From Acidobacteriota bacterium (GTDB lineage: Bacteria > Acidobacteriota > Terriglobia > Terriglobales > Acidobacteriaceae): a DNA stretch of 64,000 nt. Location: NCBI GenBank assembly GCA_003225055.1, contig QIAU01000128.1:1-64000 (forward strand), given 5' to 3'. This document shows positions 20,019 through 28,417 of the stretch, piece by piece. Below the pieces are notes generated by a model. The model was not told the DNA's origin. It searched no databases and was given only the letters and a program-made list of their open reading frames with translations. The position numbers and the translations under genes were made by a program. Every line of letters begins with the position of its first letter. Within the stretch, counting starts at the first letter, position 1.

Positions 20019-20045
20019 CTGAGAACTGGCAACTGAGAACTGAGC
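20019..20045. repeat. Heptad tract between nuoL and nuoM
   Basis: CTGAGAA, CTGGCAA, CTGAGAA and CTGAGC fill nearly the whole 32-bp gap between the two genes, in the same unit family as the nuoJ-nuoK tract. Confidence 0.75.
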
Positions 20046-20049
20046 AATT

Positions 20050-21711
20050 ATGCAGAATCACATCCTCTCGATCATTCTGTTCACGCCGCTGGTGGGCGCG
20101 ATCCTGCTCCTGTTTGTTCCGAAGGAGAGCAAGGACGCCATCCGCTGGATTGCGAATCTGGTTGCCCTCGCCGGCTTCATTGTCTCTTTGCCGCTGGTGC
20201 CCTGGTTCTGGGTGCAGCGCTTCGAGCCGGGCGTGAAATTCGTGTTCGAAGCAGGGCAGTGGGTGCAAAGGCCCGGCATGTTCAAGTTTGTCGATGGAAT
20301 CCCGAACACGTGGATTCCGTCGATCGGCGCCGGTTACCTGCTGGGCATTGACGGCATTTCATTCCTGCTGATCATGCTGACCACATTGCTGGGTTGGGTC
20401 TCGATTCTTTCTTCGTGGACGGCGATTCAGGAACGCGTGAAGGAATACTACATCTGGTTTCTGGTGCTGCAGACCGGCATGCTGGGCGTCTTCATGGCTC
20501 TCGATTTCTTTCTGTTCTTCGTTTTCTGGGAAGCCATGCTGGTGCCGATGTACCTGCTGATCGGCATCTGGGGCGGGCCGCGCAAACTTTATGCCGCGAT
20601 CAAGTTCTTCTTGTACACCTTGCTCGGCTCCGTGCTGATGCTGCTGGCGATTCTGTTCCTGTACTTCAATCATCACTCCGTTACCGGCGTGTATACCTTC
20701 TGCCTGACTGCGCTCTACGAGACGGCACCGAAGATTCCATTCCAGTACGCCATCTGGCTGTTCCTCGCTTTCTTCCTGGGATTCGCGATCAAGGTGCCGA
20801 TGTTTCCGTTCCACACCTGGTTGCCGGATGCGCACGTGGAAGCGCCGACTGCAGGCTCGGTCATTCTGGCAGGCGTCCTGCTGAAGATGGGGACGTACGG
20901 GTTCATTCGCTTTGCTTTGCCATTCTTCCCGAGCGTGGTCATGAATTCCAAGGTGCGTGGCTGGATGATTGGACTGTCGATTGTTGGAATCATCTATGGC
21001 GCGCTGGTCTCGCTCATGCAGAAGGACATGAAGAAGCTAGTGGCATATTCGTCGGTCAGCCATCTCGGCTTCTGCACGCTGGGGATCTTCGTGCTGAATT
21101 CTGTGGGGCTGAGCGGGTCGGTGTTGCAGCAGATCAATCACGGGATTTCTACGGGCGCGCTGTTCTTGATCGTGGGCATCCTTTACGAGCGGCGGCACAC
21201 ACGTGAGATTGCGGAGTACGGCGGCATCTCTAACGTGATGCCGGTTTACGCCACCATCACGATGATCATGTTTCTGTCGTCGATGGGGCTGCCGCTGCTG
21301 AACGGGTTTGTAGGTGAATTCACCATCCTGCAGGGCGCATTCATGGAGAACCGGCTGTGGGCCGGCCTGTCGGTGATCGGAGTCATTCTGGCGGCGGCGT
21401 ATCTGCTCTGGCTGTACCAGCGGGTCTTCTTCGGAACTGTGACCAATCCCAAGAATGAAAAGCTGACCGACCTGACGCCGCGCGAAGTGCTGACGTTCGT
21501 TCCTCTCCTCATCATGGCGTTCTGGATCGGGCTTTATCCCAAGCCGTTCTTCCAGATCCTGGAGCAGCCGGTAAACCAGATTGTGCAGGATGTGCGCGGC
21601 TCCGAGCCGAATGTGATGGCGAAGACTCCGACTCATAAGTCGGTGGACGAGATTACCCAGACCTCGCCACCCGCGGTTGAGGTGCCGGTAGCGGCGAAGG
21701 GGAAGAAATAG
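20050..21711 (+). CDS. nuoM: NADH-quinone oxidoreductase subunit M
   Basis: A 553-aa antiporter-like pump subunit with about 14 helices. Landmarks are FFVFWEAMLVPMYLLIGIWGG, KVPMFPFHTWLPDAHVEAPTAGS, KKLVAYSSVSHLGF and NHGISTGALFLIVG. The conserved glutamate and lysines of the proton path are in place. The C-terminus carries a polar tail ending AAKGKK. The nuoN start codon GTG shares one base with its stop. Confidence 0.95.
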   Translation: MQNHILSIILFTPLVGAILLLFVPKESKDAIRWIANLVALAGFIVSLPLVPWFWVQRFEPGVKFVFEAGQWVQRPGMFKFVDGIPNTWIPSIGAGYLLGIDGISFLLIMLTTLLGWVSILSSWTAIQERVKEYYIWFLVLQTGMLGVFMALDFFLFFVFWEAMLVPMYLLIGIWGGPRKLYAAIKFFLYTLLGSVLMLLAILFLYFNHHSVTGVYTFCLTALYETAPKIPFQYAIWLFLAFFLGFAIKVPMFPFHTWLPDAHVEAPTAGSVILAGVLLKMGTYGFIRFALPFFPSVVMNSKVRGWMIGLSIVGIIYGALVSLMQKDMKKLVAYSSVSHLGFCTLGIFVLNSVGLSGSVLQQINHGISTGALFLIVGILYERRHTREIAEYGGISNVMPVYATITMIMFLSSMGLPLLNGFVGEFTILQGAFMENRLWAGLSVIGVILAAAYLLWLYQRVFFGTVTNPKNEKLTDLTPREVLTFVPLLIMAFWIGLYPKPFFQILEQPVNQIVQDVRGSEPNVMAKTPTHKSVDEITQTSPPAVEVPVAAKGKK

Positions 21712-23255
21712 TGCAGGTGTCCATCGCCCAATTCTTCCAGCGCAGCGATTACCTGATGTCGCTACCCATGATTCTGCTGACCATCTTTGCGCTTGGGATC
21801 CTGCTTATCGACTTGATGCTGCCGGACGACTGGAAATGGGCGAATGCAGCAACTGCTTTTGTGGGTGTGTTGTTTGCCACGGCCGGGCTGATCAAAGTTC
21901 AAATAGCGCTCGGCGAGGCGCATCGCCAGATGGTGCCCGCGTTCATGAACTCGATGGTGATCGATCGGTTCGCCATTTATTTCTGGTACCTGTTCCTGGC
22001 GGGGGCGGCGGTGGCCATCCTGATGTCGGTGCACTACATGGACGTCGAGCGAGAGCACCATGGCGAATTTTATGCGCTGATCCTGTTCTCGGTCGTTGGC
22101 ATGATGTGCATGGCGTCGGGATGGGACGTGGTGCTCATCTTCATAGGCCTGGAACTGATGGCGATCTCGACCTACGTGCTGGTCGGTTTTCTGCGGCGGG
22201 ATCGGCGATCGAACGAGGCTTCGCTGAAGTACCTATTGCTGGGAGCGTTCTCTTCCGGAATTTTCGCCTACGGGCTGTCGCTTCTTTATGGGCTGGCAGG
22301 AAGCACGAACCTGGTGATAATCCGGCAGCGTCTGGCGCAGCAGATGGCGGCGGCCGGCGATCATGCTGATCCCGTGGCGGTGCTGGCGCTTCTGACGGTT
22401 GCGACGGGCCTGCTGTTCAAGATCGCGGCCGTGCCTTTCCATCAGTGGGCGCCCGACGCCTATGAAGGTGCGCCCACCAGCATCACAGGGTTCATGTCGG
22501 TGGCGGTGAAATCAGCGGCTTGGGCGATGTTGTTGCGGATTCTACTGCTGGGACTGGCACCCCTCCATAAGATCTGGGTTCCACTGCTGGTCTTCGTTTC
22601 CATTGCCACGATGACCGCGGCGAATCTTGCCGCTTTGACCCAGAACAATCTGAAGCGTCTGCTGGCCTACTCTTCCATCGCGCACGTCGGCTACATGCTG
22701 CTGGGACTGATTGCTTTCGGATCGGCAAACACTCCGTCCGGAGTGGATGGTATTAGGGGAATCCTGATTTACCTGCTGGTCTACACCTTCATGAATCTGG
22801 GCGCATTCGCCGTGATCACGTCGCTGCGGCGCCGCGATGTGATTGGAGATGAAATCGACGACATTGCCGGGCTGTTCTTCCGCGCGCCTACCGAATCGGT
22901 GCTGATGCTGGTGTTCCTGTTGTCGCTGGCCGGAATTCCGCCGCTGGCGGGCTTCTGGGGCAAATACTTCATCTTCCTCAGCCTGATTGAAACCGGCCAC
23001 TATGTCCTGGCGTCACTGGCCGTGCTGTATGCGGTTTTTGGGCTGTACTACTACATGCGAATTGCCAATGCCATGTTAATGCGGCAGGCGCTGGACAAGG
23101 AACCGCTTAAGATCGGCGGATCGATGGCTGCCGCGCTCGGGGTCACCGCTCTGGCAACGCTGTTGATCGGCATTTACCCTGAGCCGTTCATCCGGGCGGT
23201 GGACTGGTCGCTGGGATTGTCGCAGCATCCGGCCATTGCACACCTGGTGAAGTAG
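21711..23255 (+). CDS. nuoN: NADH-quinone oxidoreductase subunit N
   Basis: A 514-aa antiporter-like pump subunit. Landmarks are FIGLELMAISTYVLVGFLRRD, VPFHQWAPDAYEGAPTSITGFMSV, LLAYSSIAHVGYMLLG and LAGIPPLAGFWGKYFIF. The GTG start overlaps the nuoM stop. A downstream ATG near 21756 is an alternative that would shorten the N-terminus by 15 residues. It is the last complex I gene of the locus. The ATP synthase accessory genes follow 53 bp later. Confidence 0.95.
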   Translation: MQVSIAQFFQRSDYLMSLPMILLTIFALGILLIDLMLPDDWKWANAATAFVGVLFATAGLIKVQIALGEAHRQMVPAFMNSMVIDRFAIYFWYLFLAGAAVAILMSVHYMDVEREHHGEFYALILFSVVGMMCMASGWDVVLIFIGLELMAISTYVLVGFLRRDRRSNEASLKYLLLGAFSSGIFAYGLSLLYGLAGSTNLVIIRQRLAQQMAAAGDHADPVAVLALLTVATGLLFKIAAVPFHQWAPDAYEGAPTSITGFMSVAVKSAAWAMLLRILLLGLAPLHKIWVPLLVFVSIATMTAANLAALTQNNLKRLLAYSSIAHVGYMLLGLIAFGSANTPSGVDGIRGILIYLLVYTFMNLGAFAVITSLRRRDVIGDEIDDIAGLFFRAPTESVLMLVFLLSLAGIPPLAGFWGKYFIFLSLIETGHYVLASLAVLYAVFGLYYYMRIANAMLMRQALDKEPLKIGGSMAAALGVTALATLLIGIYPEPFIRAVDWSLGLSQHPAIAHLVK

Positions 23256-23296
23256 TCGTTGCTCTCGGGGTCGGTGGTCGTCGGCAGAAGGAGAAC

Positions 23297-23320
23297 GACC
23301 AGGGACCAATGACCAACGAC
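23297..23320. repeat. Heptad tract spanning the atpZ start codon
   Basis: GACCAGG, GACCAAT and GACCAAC plus GAC are in 7-bp register and are the reverse complement of the ATTGGTC heptads at 62.1 kb. The atpZ ATG at 23309 lies inside the tract, so its first residues (MTND) are encoded by repeat sequence. Confidence 0.65.
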
Positions 23321-23548
23321 GACTATTCTAAAACTCCTCCCGAAAAGAAGAATTTCCTTGCGCAGCTGACGCGCTACAGCCAGCTGGCCTTCGTGCTGCC
23401 GGCCTCCACCGTCGCGGGCTGGCTGGTTGGGGCGGCGTTGGACAAATGGCTCCACACGAGATGGCTTTACCTGGTTGGATTGCTGTTGGGTATTGTAGCG
23501 GGGTTTGTGGAGCTGGTGTGTACGGTAATGTCAGATTCCGAGAAGTGA
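23309..23548 (+). CDS. AtpZ/AtpI-family ATP synthase accessory protein
   Basis: A 79-aa protein with two membrane helices (about residues 24-44 and 51-70) and the family pattern of a small-residue first helix, VAGWLVGAALDKWL, then WLYLVGLLLGIVAGF. Such proteins precede F0 genes and are thought to help assemble the c-ring or import Mg/Ca ions. The position before atpI, atpB and atpE supports this, although an unrelated gene is inserted after it. Confidence 0.8.
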   Translation: MTNDDYSKTPPEKKNFLAQLTRYSQLAFVLPASTVAGWLVGAALDKWLHTRWLYLVGLLLGIVAGFVELVCTVMSDSEK

Positions 23549-23588
23549 GTTGAAGTCTCCCCAGTGCGGCGTTGTATCCTGCCCTCCC

Positions 23589-24464
23589 ATGGGGGATTCC
23601 GTGAAAACATTTTCGTGTGCCGAGGCATTGCGGCGGGAACTGAGCTTACGCAATAGGGAATATGCAAGTCGCACCGGTTTGTTCTTTCGCGAAACCATCG
23701 GCTCTCGAGTGGTGTGCTACCGGGCTTCGGACGACCCCGCGGAGCATGGCAATTTCCTTCCGCAGAGCTACCAGGCCATCCTGAAGAGGCCGCAATGGAG
23801 CCAGCGGCTGGAGAAGCCCCATACTTCTGCCTATCGCGCTCTGCCACGCGATGGACTCGACTGGCGGGAACTCGACGCCAGCACCAGTTCCGATGCGCTG
23901 CTGATGAATATCTTCTGTTTTCCTGGGGTTCTGAAACAACCGCGCGTGGTCAATTTCGTGGGCGCGGACCCGGGAGCGAAGCCGCAATTCGGCTTCAAGG
24001 CACGGGTTCCGCTGTCGAATGGACGAGGGGATCGCACCGAGGTTGACATGCGCCTCGGCGATTTGCTGGTCGAAGCCAAGCTGACCGAAAGCGACTTTCA
24101 GAGGAAGTCCGCGGCGGTCGTGGAGACATACCGGGATTTCAAAGCAGTATTCGATGCGCGGGATCTGCCGCGGGAGAAGGATTCCTATATTTCTTACCAG
24201 CTGATCCGAGACGTGCTGGCGGCTTATGCGATGGATTGTTTGTGCTGCGTGATGCTGGATGAACGACGTCCCGATCTGCGGGAAGCGTGGTATGCCGTCA
24301 TGCGTGGCATCCGCATTCATGACCTGCGTCTACGGTGTAAGGTTCTGACCTGGCAAGAGCTGGCGGAGGTACTTCCTCGAAAGCTGCGGGCATTCCTGGC
24401 CGAAAAATACGGAATTGTTTCCCGGGAGACGCGGCAGGCCGCGTCTCTACCCTGCGATTCTTGA
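23589..24464 (+). CDS. Putative PD-(D/E)XK nuclease-like protein inserted in the atp genes
   Basis: A 291-aa soluble protein that I cannot place in a named family. Around residues 151-164 it reads EVDMRLGDLLVEAK, which fits a PD-(D/E)XK site: acidic residues in EVD, then E-A-K after a short hairpin. A helix-rich C-terminal part follows. It lies between atpZ and atpI, 40 bp after the former and 1 bp before the latter, and is co-oriented, so it is transcribed with the respiratory genes. I chose ATG 23589. An upstream TTG would add 13 residues. An ordinary ATP synthase role is unlikely. It could be a stable passenger or an orphan restriction-type enzyme. Confidence 0.6.
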   Translation: MGDSVKTFSCAEALRRELSLRNREYASRTGLFFRETIGSRVVCYRASDDPAEHGNFLPQSYQAILKRPQWSQRLEKPHTSAYRALPRDGLDWRELDASTSSDALLMNIFCFPGVLKQPRVVNFVGADPGAKPQFGFKARVPLSNGRGDRTEVDMRLGDLLVEAKLTESDFQRKSAAVVETYRDFKAVFDARDLPREKDSYISYQLIRDVLAAYAMDCLCCVMLDERRPDLREAWYAVMRGIRIHDLRLRCKVLTWQELAEVLPRKLRAFLAEKYGIVSRETRQAASLPCDS

Positions 24465-24465
24465 T

Positions 24466-24882
24466 ATGGAGATGGAAACCAAATCCGCGAATTTTTACGC
24501 CGGGGCGCTGGAAAGGATCCGCTCTTTCATGATTGGTCTCGCGGTGCTTCTCAGCCTGGCGGCCTGGGCTGCTTTCAGATGGCCGGCGGCCCTGGGATTC
24601 CAACTGGGATGTGCCATTGCTTATATCAATTTTTATTGGTTGAAGCGCGTGGTGAGCGCGATGGCGGACCGGATTACGCAAACTGGAAAGCGCGAGTCAG
24701 GCAAGGGAATCGTGCTGCGCTTTTTGCTGCGTTACGTTTTGATGGGTGTCGGAGCCTATGCTATATTGAGTGTTTCTCCCGCGAGTCTCTACGGGCTTCT
24801 GACGGGCCTGTTCCTGCCCGTAGGGGCCATCGCGTGCGAAGCCGGTTACGAGTTGTACGTGGCCGTAGCACGTGGATTGTGA
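24466..24882 (+). CDS. atpI: ATP synthase I-chain family protein
   Basis: A 138-aa membrane protein with four helices (about residues 22-38, 42-62, 83-102 and 104-125), matching the ATP synthase I chain (assembly factor for the c-ring). Segments such as LGFQLGCAIAYINFYWLKR are typical. The start ATG 24466 lies one base after the preceding stop. An alternative upstream start would overlap the nuclease-like gene by 50 bp. It is followed 32 bp later by atpB, the canonical order. Confidence 0.82.
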   Translation: MEMETKSANFYAGALERIRSFMIGLAVLLSLAAWAAFRWPAALGFQLGCAIAYINFYWLKRVVSAMADRITQTGKRESGKGIVLRFLLRYVLMGVGAYAILSVSPASLYGLLTGLFLPVGAIACEAGYELYVAVARGL

Positions 24883-24914
24883 GCATTCCCAAGAATAACA
24901 ACTGATACTGATTC

Positions 24915-25676
24915 ATGCCGGAACAACTCTGGTTGACACAGCTCCTGAACCATGCCTGCGCCGGGCCGGTCACGGCTTTACTGCGCGCTCTGCATATGGA
25001 GCCGAAGTATCCCCAGGCGCCCATCACCAATGCCGTGGCCATGGAAGTGGTCGTATTCGCCGTTCTGCTGATCGTGTTTCTGCTGGTGCGCTCGAGCTTG
25101 TCGGTGGATCGGCCAGGCGCAATGCAGCACATCTTCGAAGGGATGCACGGGTTCATTGAAGGGCAGAGCCAGGAAATTATCGGACACCATAGCGAAGGAT
25201 TCACTCCGTTTCTAGTGGCCCTGGGATTCTTCATCTTGATCTCCAATTTGCTTGGCCTGGTTCCGGGGTTTGAATCGCCGACCGGAGCCAGTCCTACAGT
25301 ACCGCTGGGCTGTGCCGTTTGCGCGTTCATCTACTACCAGGCTCAAGGATTCAAGAAACAGGGAGCTCATTACATATTGCATTTCCTGGGGCCATCCGAT
25401 CCCAGCATGTCTTGGGTGATTCGTATTCCGCTGGCGATTCTGATGTTGCCAATCGAACTCATCAGCCACTTAGCCCGCATGTTGTCGCTTACGGTCCGTC
25501 TTTTCGCCAACATGTTCGCCGGCGATATGGTCACTTGGGTTTTCTTTTCGCTAATCCCCATGGGTGTGCCCGTGCTCTTCTTGGGCTTGCACATTGGCGT
25601 CTCGTTTCTGCAAACGTACATTTTCGTCCTGCTGACCACCGTGTACCTGCAGGGGGCGGTGGCGGAAGAACATTGA
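24915..25676 (+). CDS. atpB: F0F1 ATP synthase subunit a
   Basis: A 253-aa stator subunit that forms the two ion half-channels. The essential arginine is in LSLTVRLFANMFAGDM, and the preceding LPIELISHLARM is diagnostic. The N-terminal half contains VRSSLSVDRPGAMQHIFEG, which is usual in Acidobacteria and Deltaproteobacteria homologues. It is full length. Its partner c subunit gene lies downstream, but genes for b, delta and F1 are not in the window. Confidence 0.95.
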   Translation: MPEQLWLTQLLNHACAGPVTALLRALHMEPKYPQAPITNAVAMEVVVFAVLLIVFLLVRSSLSVDRPGAMQHIFEGMHGFIEGQSQEIIGHHSEGFTPFLVALGFFILISNLLGLVPGFESPTGASPTVPLGCAVCAFIYYQAQGFKKQGAHYILHFLGPSDPSMSWVIRIPLAILMLPIELISHLARMLSLTVRLFANMFAGDMVTWVFFSLIPMGVPVLFLGLHIGVSFLQTYIFVLLTTVYLQGAVAEEH

Positions 25677-25683
25677 GAAGAGA

Positions 25684-25725
25684 GTAGCTAGGAGTTAGGA
25701 GCTAGCCCCTCGCTACCAGCTACTG
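25684..25725. repeat. Six-unit degenerate heptad tract between atpB and atpE
   Basis: GTAGCTA, GGAGTTA, GGAGCTA, GCCCCTC, GCTACCA and GCTACTG follow in 7-bp register. The right half resembles the complement of the left half, so the tract can fold on itself. Confidence 0.6.
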
Positions 25726-25813
25726 ACGACTGGTCGCTTCCAGCGTGACGGCGTCTCGAAGAGGATGACGTCAACCACCTCCTGGGGCAATTCATATGAG
25801 GAGAGAAAGACGC

Positions 25814-26122
25814 ATGCGTAAACCGAGTTACCTGTTAATGATGCTGTCGGTGCTGTGCTTTGCGGTGCCGGCGTTCGCGCAGGAAAAAGGGGGTGGAACA
25901 TCACACGGCGACTGGGTTGCCATCACCTCTGGCTTTGCCATGGCGATCGCTTCCGCCGTGTGCGGATTGGCACAAGCCCGGGCGACTGCCGCCGCGGCGG
26001 AAGGCTTGGCCCGCAATCCATCAGCGCGGCCGGGGATTCAGCTGGCGCTGATTCTGGGCCTAGCGCTGATTGAGTCACTGGCGCTGTACACCCTGGTCAT
26101 CATCTTTGCTAAGGTGGCGTAG
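25814..26122 (+). CDS. atpE: F0F1 ATP synthase subunit c with signal peptide and Na-type ligand pattern
   Basis: The rotor subunit, 102 aa, longer than the usual 75-90 aa because residues 1-22 form a signal-like sequence ending in VPAFAQ. Mature helix 1 ends in GLARNP. Helix 2 is LALILGLALIESLALY. Gln54, Glu87, Ser88 and Tyr92 occupy the spacing of Gln32, Glu65, Ser66 and Tyr70 of the sodium-binding Ilyobacter c-ring. The Gln and Tyr also occur in proton-type rings, so Ser88 is the informative residue. I chose ATG 25814, preceded by a strong GAGGAGAG site at 25798-25805. An ATG at 25796 would add six residues. The gene ends the operon. Confidence 0.93.
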   Translation: MRKPSYLLMMLSVLCFAVPAFAQEKGGGTSHGDWVAITSGFAMAIASAVCGLAQARATAAAAEGLARNPSARPGIQLALILGLALIESLALYTLVIIFAKVA

Positions 26123-26417
26123 CGTAACAAAGAATCAAGATATGCATCGAGCCAGGTTTTATAAGGGTATGGGCCGATGGCGGGAACTAGCTCGGCGGCA
26201 GGGCTGGAAGTGAGTGTCTCAGGACTTCGGTCGTCCCTAAGGGACTGGTTCCAGATTCCCAGACTGACCCAGCACTGAAGAGGTGGGCTATCTTCGCGAT
26301 ACCCCTACGGGGGTTGTTCTTGAGCGGTTCTCAGGGGGAAAATTGGTTCTCCCGCATACAGTGAACCCGTGCCATACCAAGTAACAATTTCTGAACCAGC
26401 TCTAGAAAACACCCGGC

Positions 26418-26441
26418 GCCTCTGCGTGGAGAGGCTTTTTT
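26418..26441 (+). terminator. Rho-independent terminator
   Basis: GCCTCT (26418-26423) pairs with AGAGGC (26430-26435) across a 6-nt loop, followed by six T. It lies about 300 bp past atpE and would end the operon or an intervening small RNA. Confidence 0.75.
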
Positions 26442-26586
26442 CCCTCGCTTATAAAGAAACAGGCGGCCCGATTGCCGCATGGTTCTGGCCGAGAAGCGGT
26501 GTACCGGGCTTTAGGCGGGGTCAACTGATCGTGGCTTGAGTCACCGGGAGGCCGAGGCGGTTTAGAAAAAGGCCCAAAATAGGAAT

Positions 26587-26623
26587 GGCAGACGCTAGAT
26601 GTTTGGATTACCCAGCGTCTGCC
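26587..26623. repeat. 10-bp perfect inverted repeat
   Basis: GGCAGACGCT (26587-26596) and AGCGTCTGCC (26614-26623) form a 10-bp stem with a 17-nt loop. No T-run follows, so it is not a standard terminator. It could be part of a structured RNA or a protein-binding dyad. Confidence 0.5.
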
Positions 26624-27026
26624 TCGCTTCGCGTCGGTTTATGCGCAGTGAGTACTTTATACGGGTCGGGCGGTTTGCGAACAATCAAGGTAATACCGTA
26701 GGGACATCAGGAAAATCATGTAGAAAGCCACCTTTCTGATTCAGAGCCAACCCGGGAGCCTCCCATCCTGCATACCGGCCGTTCTCGGGATAAACAGACC
26801 CCGGTTGGTGACCGGCGGTGTAGGACATTTTCTAAGGAGATGCCCGCACCGAGGCGAGAAGATCGGGAATTTGTGTTCGATCAGACGGCTCGGATCCGGT
26901 TCCCATACTACAGTCCAGCTTTGGATATACAGGATTATCGGTATTCAGTTCAAAATCACTCTGTGAGATAAGAACTCTACTTAAGCGGTTGAGAGCGGAC
27001 GAATTTCTTATTTTTGAGGTCCCCTT

Positions 27027-27305
27027 GTGGTATCCAATTGCGCCAACCCGGCGTGCGCGACCCCGCTCCGGTATTTTCGAGACGGAAGGCTGTATCAGTT
27101 TGAGGTAAAGTCCCTGGAGAAGTCGGGAGCCAATCCTGCGGCTTTGGAGGACGAAGTCACCCCTAAGAGGAAATCGCGGCACATCTGGCATTTTTGGCTC
27201 TGTGGACGGTGCTCGCCTAAGCTGACACTTAAATTCGATCAGCTCCACGGCCTAAAGCTCATTCCTGCGAATGTCAGGCTGACGCAGCTGCGAAAGTCAG
27301 GTTAG
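27027..27305 (+). CDS. Small Cys-rich (zinc-ribbon-like) hypothetical protein
   Basis: A 92-aa soluble protein with two cysteine pairs: CANPAC near residues 5-10 and CGRC near 58-61, the latter in HFWLCGRCSPKLTLKFD. The spacing fits a four-cysteine zinc ribbon. The segment LRYFRDGRLYQFEV between them is distinctive. I recall similar short proteins in Acidobacteria annotated as hypothetical, but no function is known to me. GTG 27027 is preceded by GAGGT six bases upstream, which supports the start. It is flanked by noncoding DNA and a convergent BON gene. Confidence 0.7.
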   Translation: MVSNCANPACATPLRYFRDGRLYQFEVKSLEKSGANPAALEDEVTPKRKSRHIWHFWLCGRCSPKLTLKFDQLHGLKLIPANVRLTQLRKSG

Positions 27306-27354
27306 CCCGCGTGAGGACACAGGGAAATCCCGTCCACAACCCGCCCAGGCTGGA

Positions 27355-27999
27355 CTATTGCTTTTCCACCCTTAAATTGTCCGTAACCGAGAACACACCA
27401 GGGACGCCTTTAGCCTGCATCTCGGCTATTTGCTTATCCATCTGACGGGCAACCACGCCTTCCAGCGTCACATGCCCGTTGCTTACAATGATGTGAATGG
27501 GAGGGACCGCGCGTAGCTCATATTGACTGAGCACCTCATTGCTGTAGATAGCGCGATAGGTGGCACGCCGAATTCGATCATCATCGGGCGATACGGGGAG
27601 AACCTGAATATTGTTGACCACCTTCTCCACTCCCTCGATGTGCTTGACGACATTTTCCGCGTCGGACTTCAAAGTCGGCTTGACCACCTGGCCAATCAAG
27701 GTCACGGTTCCCTCGGGGGAAACCTGGTATGCGAGGTTGTCGAATACGCTGTAAAAGGGCAGCAGCACGAGCTGGTGGCGGACCTCTCGGCTGATCCGTT
27801 CCTGGCTCCTTTGACTCAGGGCGCTCGTCTGGCTGGCACTCTCTGACCCGGATCCGTCTGCTGGGATCGAATTCTCTGCCTGCCCTTGTGGGGATCGAGG
27901 CGGTTGGTTGGAGGAGTTCGATTGGCCGACTGCGGCGGGTAAGGTGACCGCCAGGGCAATCGCGAGAGTCGACAGAAGTGGGCTCGACCGGTATTTCAT
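27355..27999 (-). CDS. Secreted BON-domain protein
   Basis: A 214-aa protein with a signal peptide ending near AAVGQ and a Ser/Gln-rich linker to about residue 75. BON domains follow at about residues 80-140 (VSPEGTVTLIGQVVKPTL and VEKVVNNIQVLP) and 145-214 (VSNGHVTLEGVV and VFSVTDNLRV). BON modules bind phospholipid surfaces, as in OsmY and similar periplasmic stress proteins. No operon partner is visible. It is monocistronic and converges with the Cys-rich gene. Confidence 0.85.
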   Translation of the reverse strand: MKYRSSPLLSTLAIALAVTLPAAVGQSNSSNQPPRSPQGQAENSIPADGSGSESASQTSALSQRSQERISREVRHQLVLLPFYSVFDNLAYQVSPEGTVTLIGQVVKPTLKSDAENVVKHIEGVEKVVNNIQVLPVSPDDDRIRRATYRAIYSNEVLSQYELRAVPPIHIIVSNGHVTLEGVVARQMDKQIAEMQAKGVPGVFSVTDNLRVEKQ

Positions 28000-28417
28000 T
28001 TCAGCCTCCGCGCTTTTACCGGAGCAGGTACATTAGCAGGTAAAGATTGTTTCGCGCATAAGTAAGTATGAGGCTCGTCCGAGAGCACCAGCCATCGAGG
28101 AACGGGCCTACTCGTGAAGGCAAGTTGCTCTGCTCCATGGCTTTTTCAGCTCCCGCCGGTGGCGCCAAGTACCTGGGCGCACAAGTTTTACTTACACTCC
28201 TTAGATGTAAGTAGAAGAGGGAATGTTGTTCCGGGAACTCAGCGGCGCCAGGCGAGCGTCTTCGCGGTAACGGCCGATGTTCAGCACCGAGGCTGCGCCC
28301 CGCGCCTCCGCTCAGGTTCGCTCCCGGGCAAGCGCTTCGTCGGGCTAAGCTCGGTTCAGAATGACGACCTTGTCATAGTAGGGGCGTCGCGAAGAGCCAC
28401 TCAACTCGTTGTCCCGG
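28000..28417. other. Intergenic region without a gene
   Basis: No convincing coding frame on either strand. A stretch at 28327-28375 contains TTCAGAATGACGACC and resembles the GGATGAC-type element near 11.3 and 50.4 kb. CTTAC and GTAAG around 28189-28214 form a weak dyad. Confidence 0.4.

Larger units (their letters stand above)
26123..27026. other. 900-bp noncoding region after the nuo/atp operon
   Basis: No open frame of note lies on either strand. The first 320 bp are rich in short complementary segments (for example CCCCTACGGGGG near 26311) and end in a good hairpin plus T-run at 26418-26441, as expected for either the operon trailer or a separate small RNA. A second, T-less hairpin is at 26587-26623. 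The sequence does not match my memory of 6S, SRP, tmRNA or RNase P RNA cores. Confidence 0.45.

Noticed and set aside
26832-27248. Minus-strand frame opposite the Cys-rich gene
   Set aside because: The plus-strand frame has paired cysteines and a good ribosome-binding site. The antisense frame has neither.
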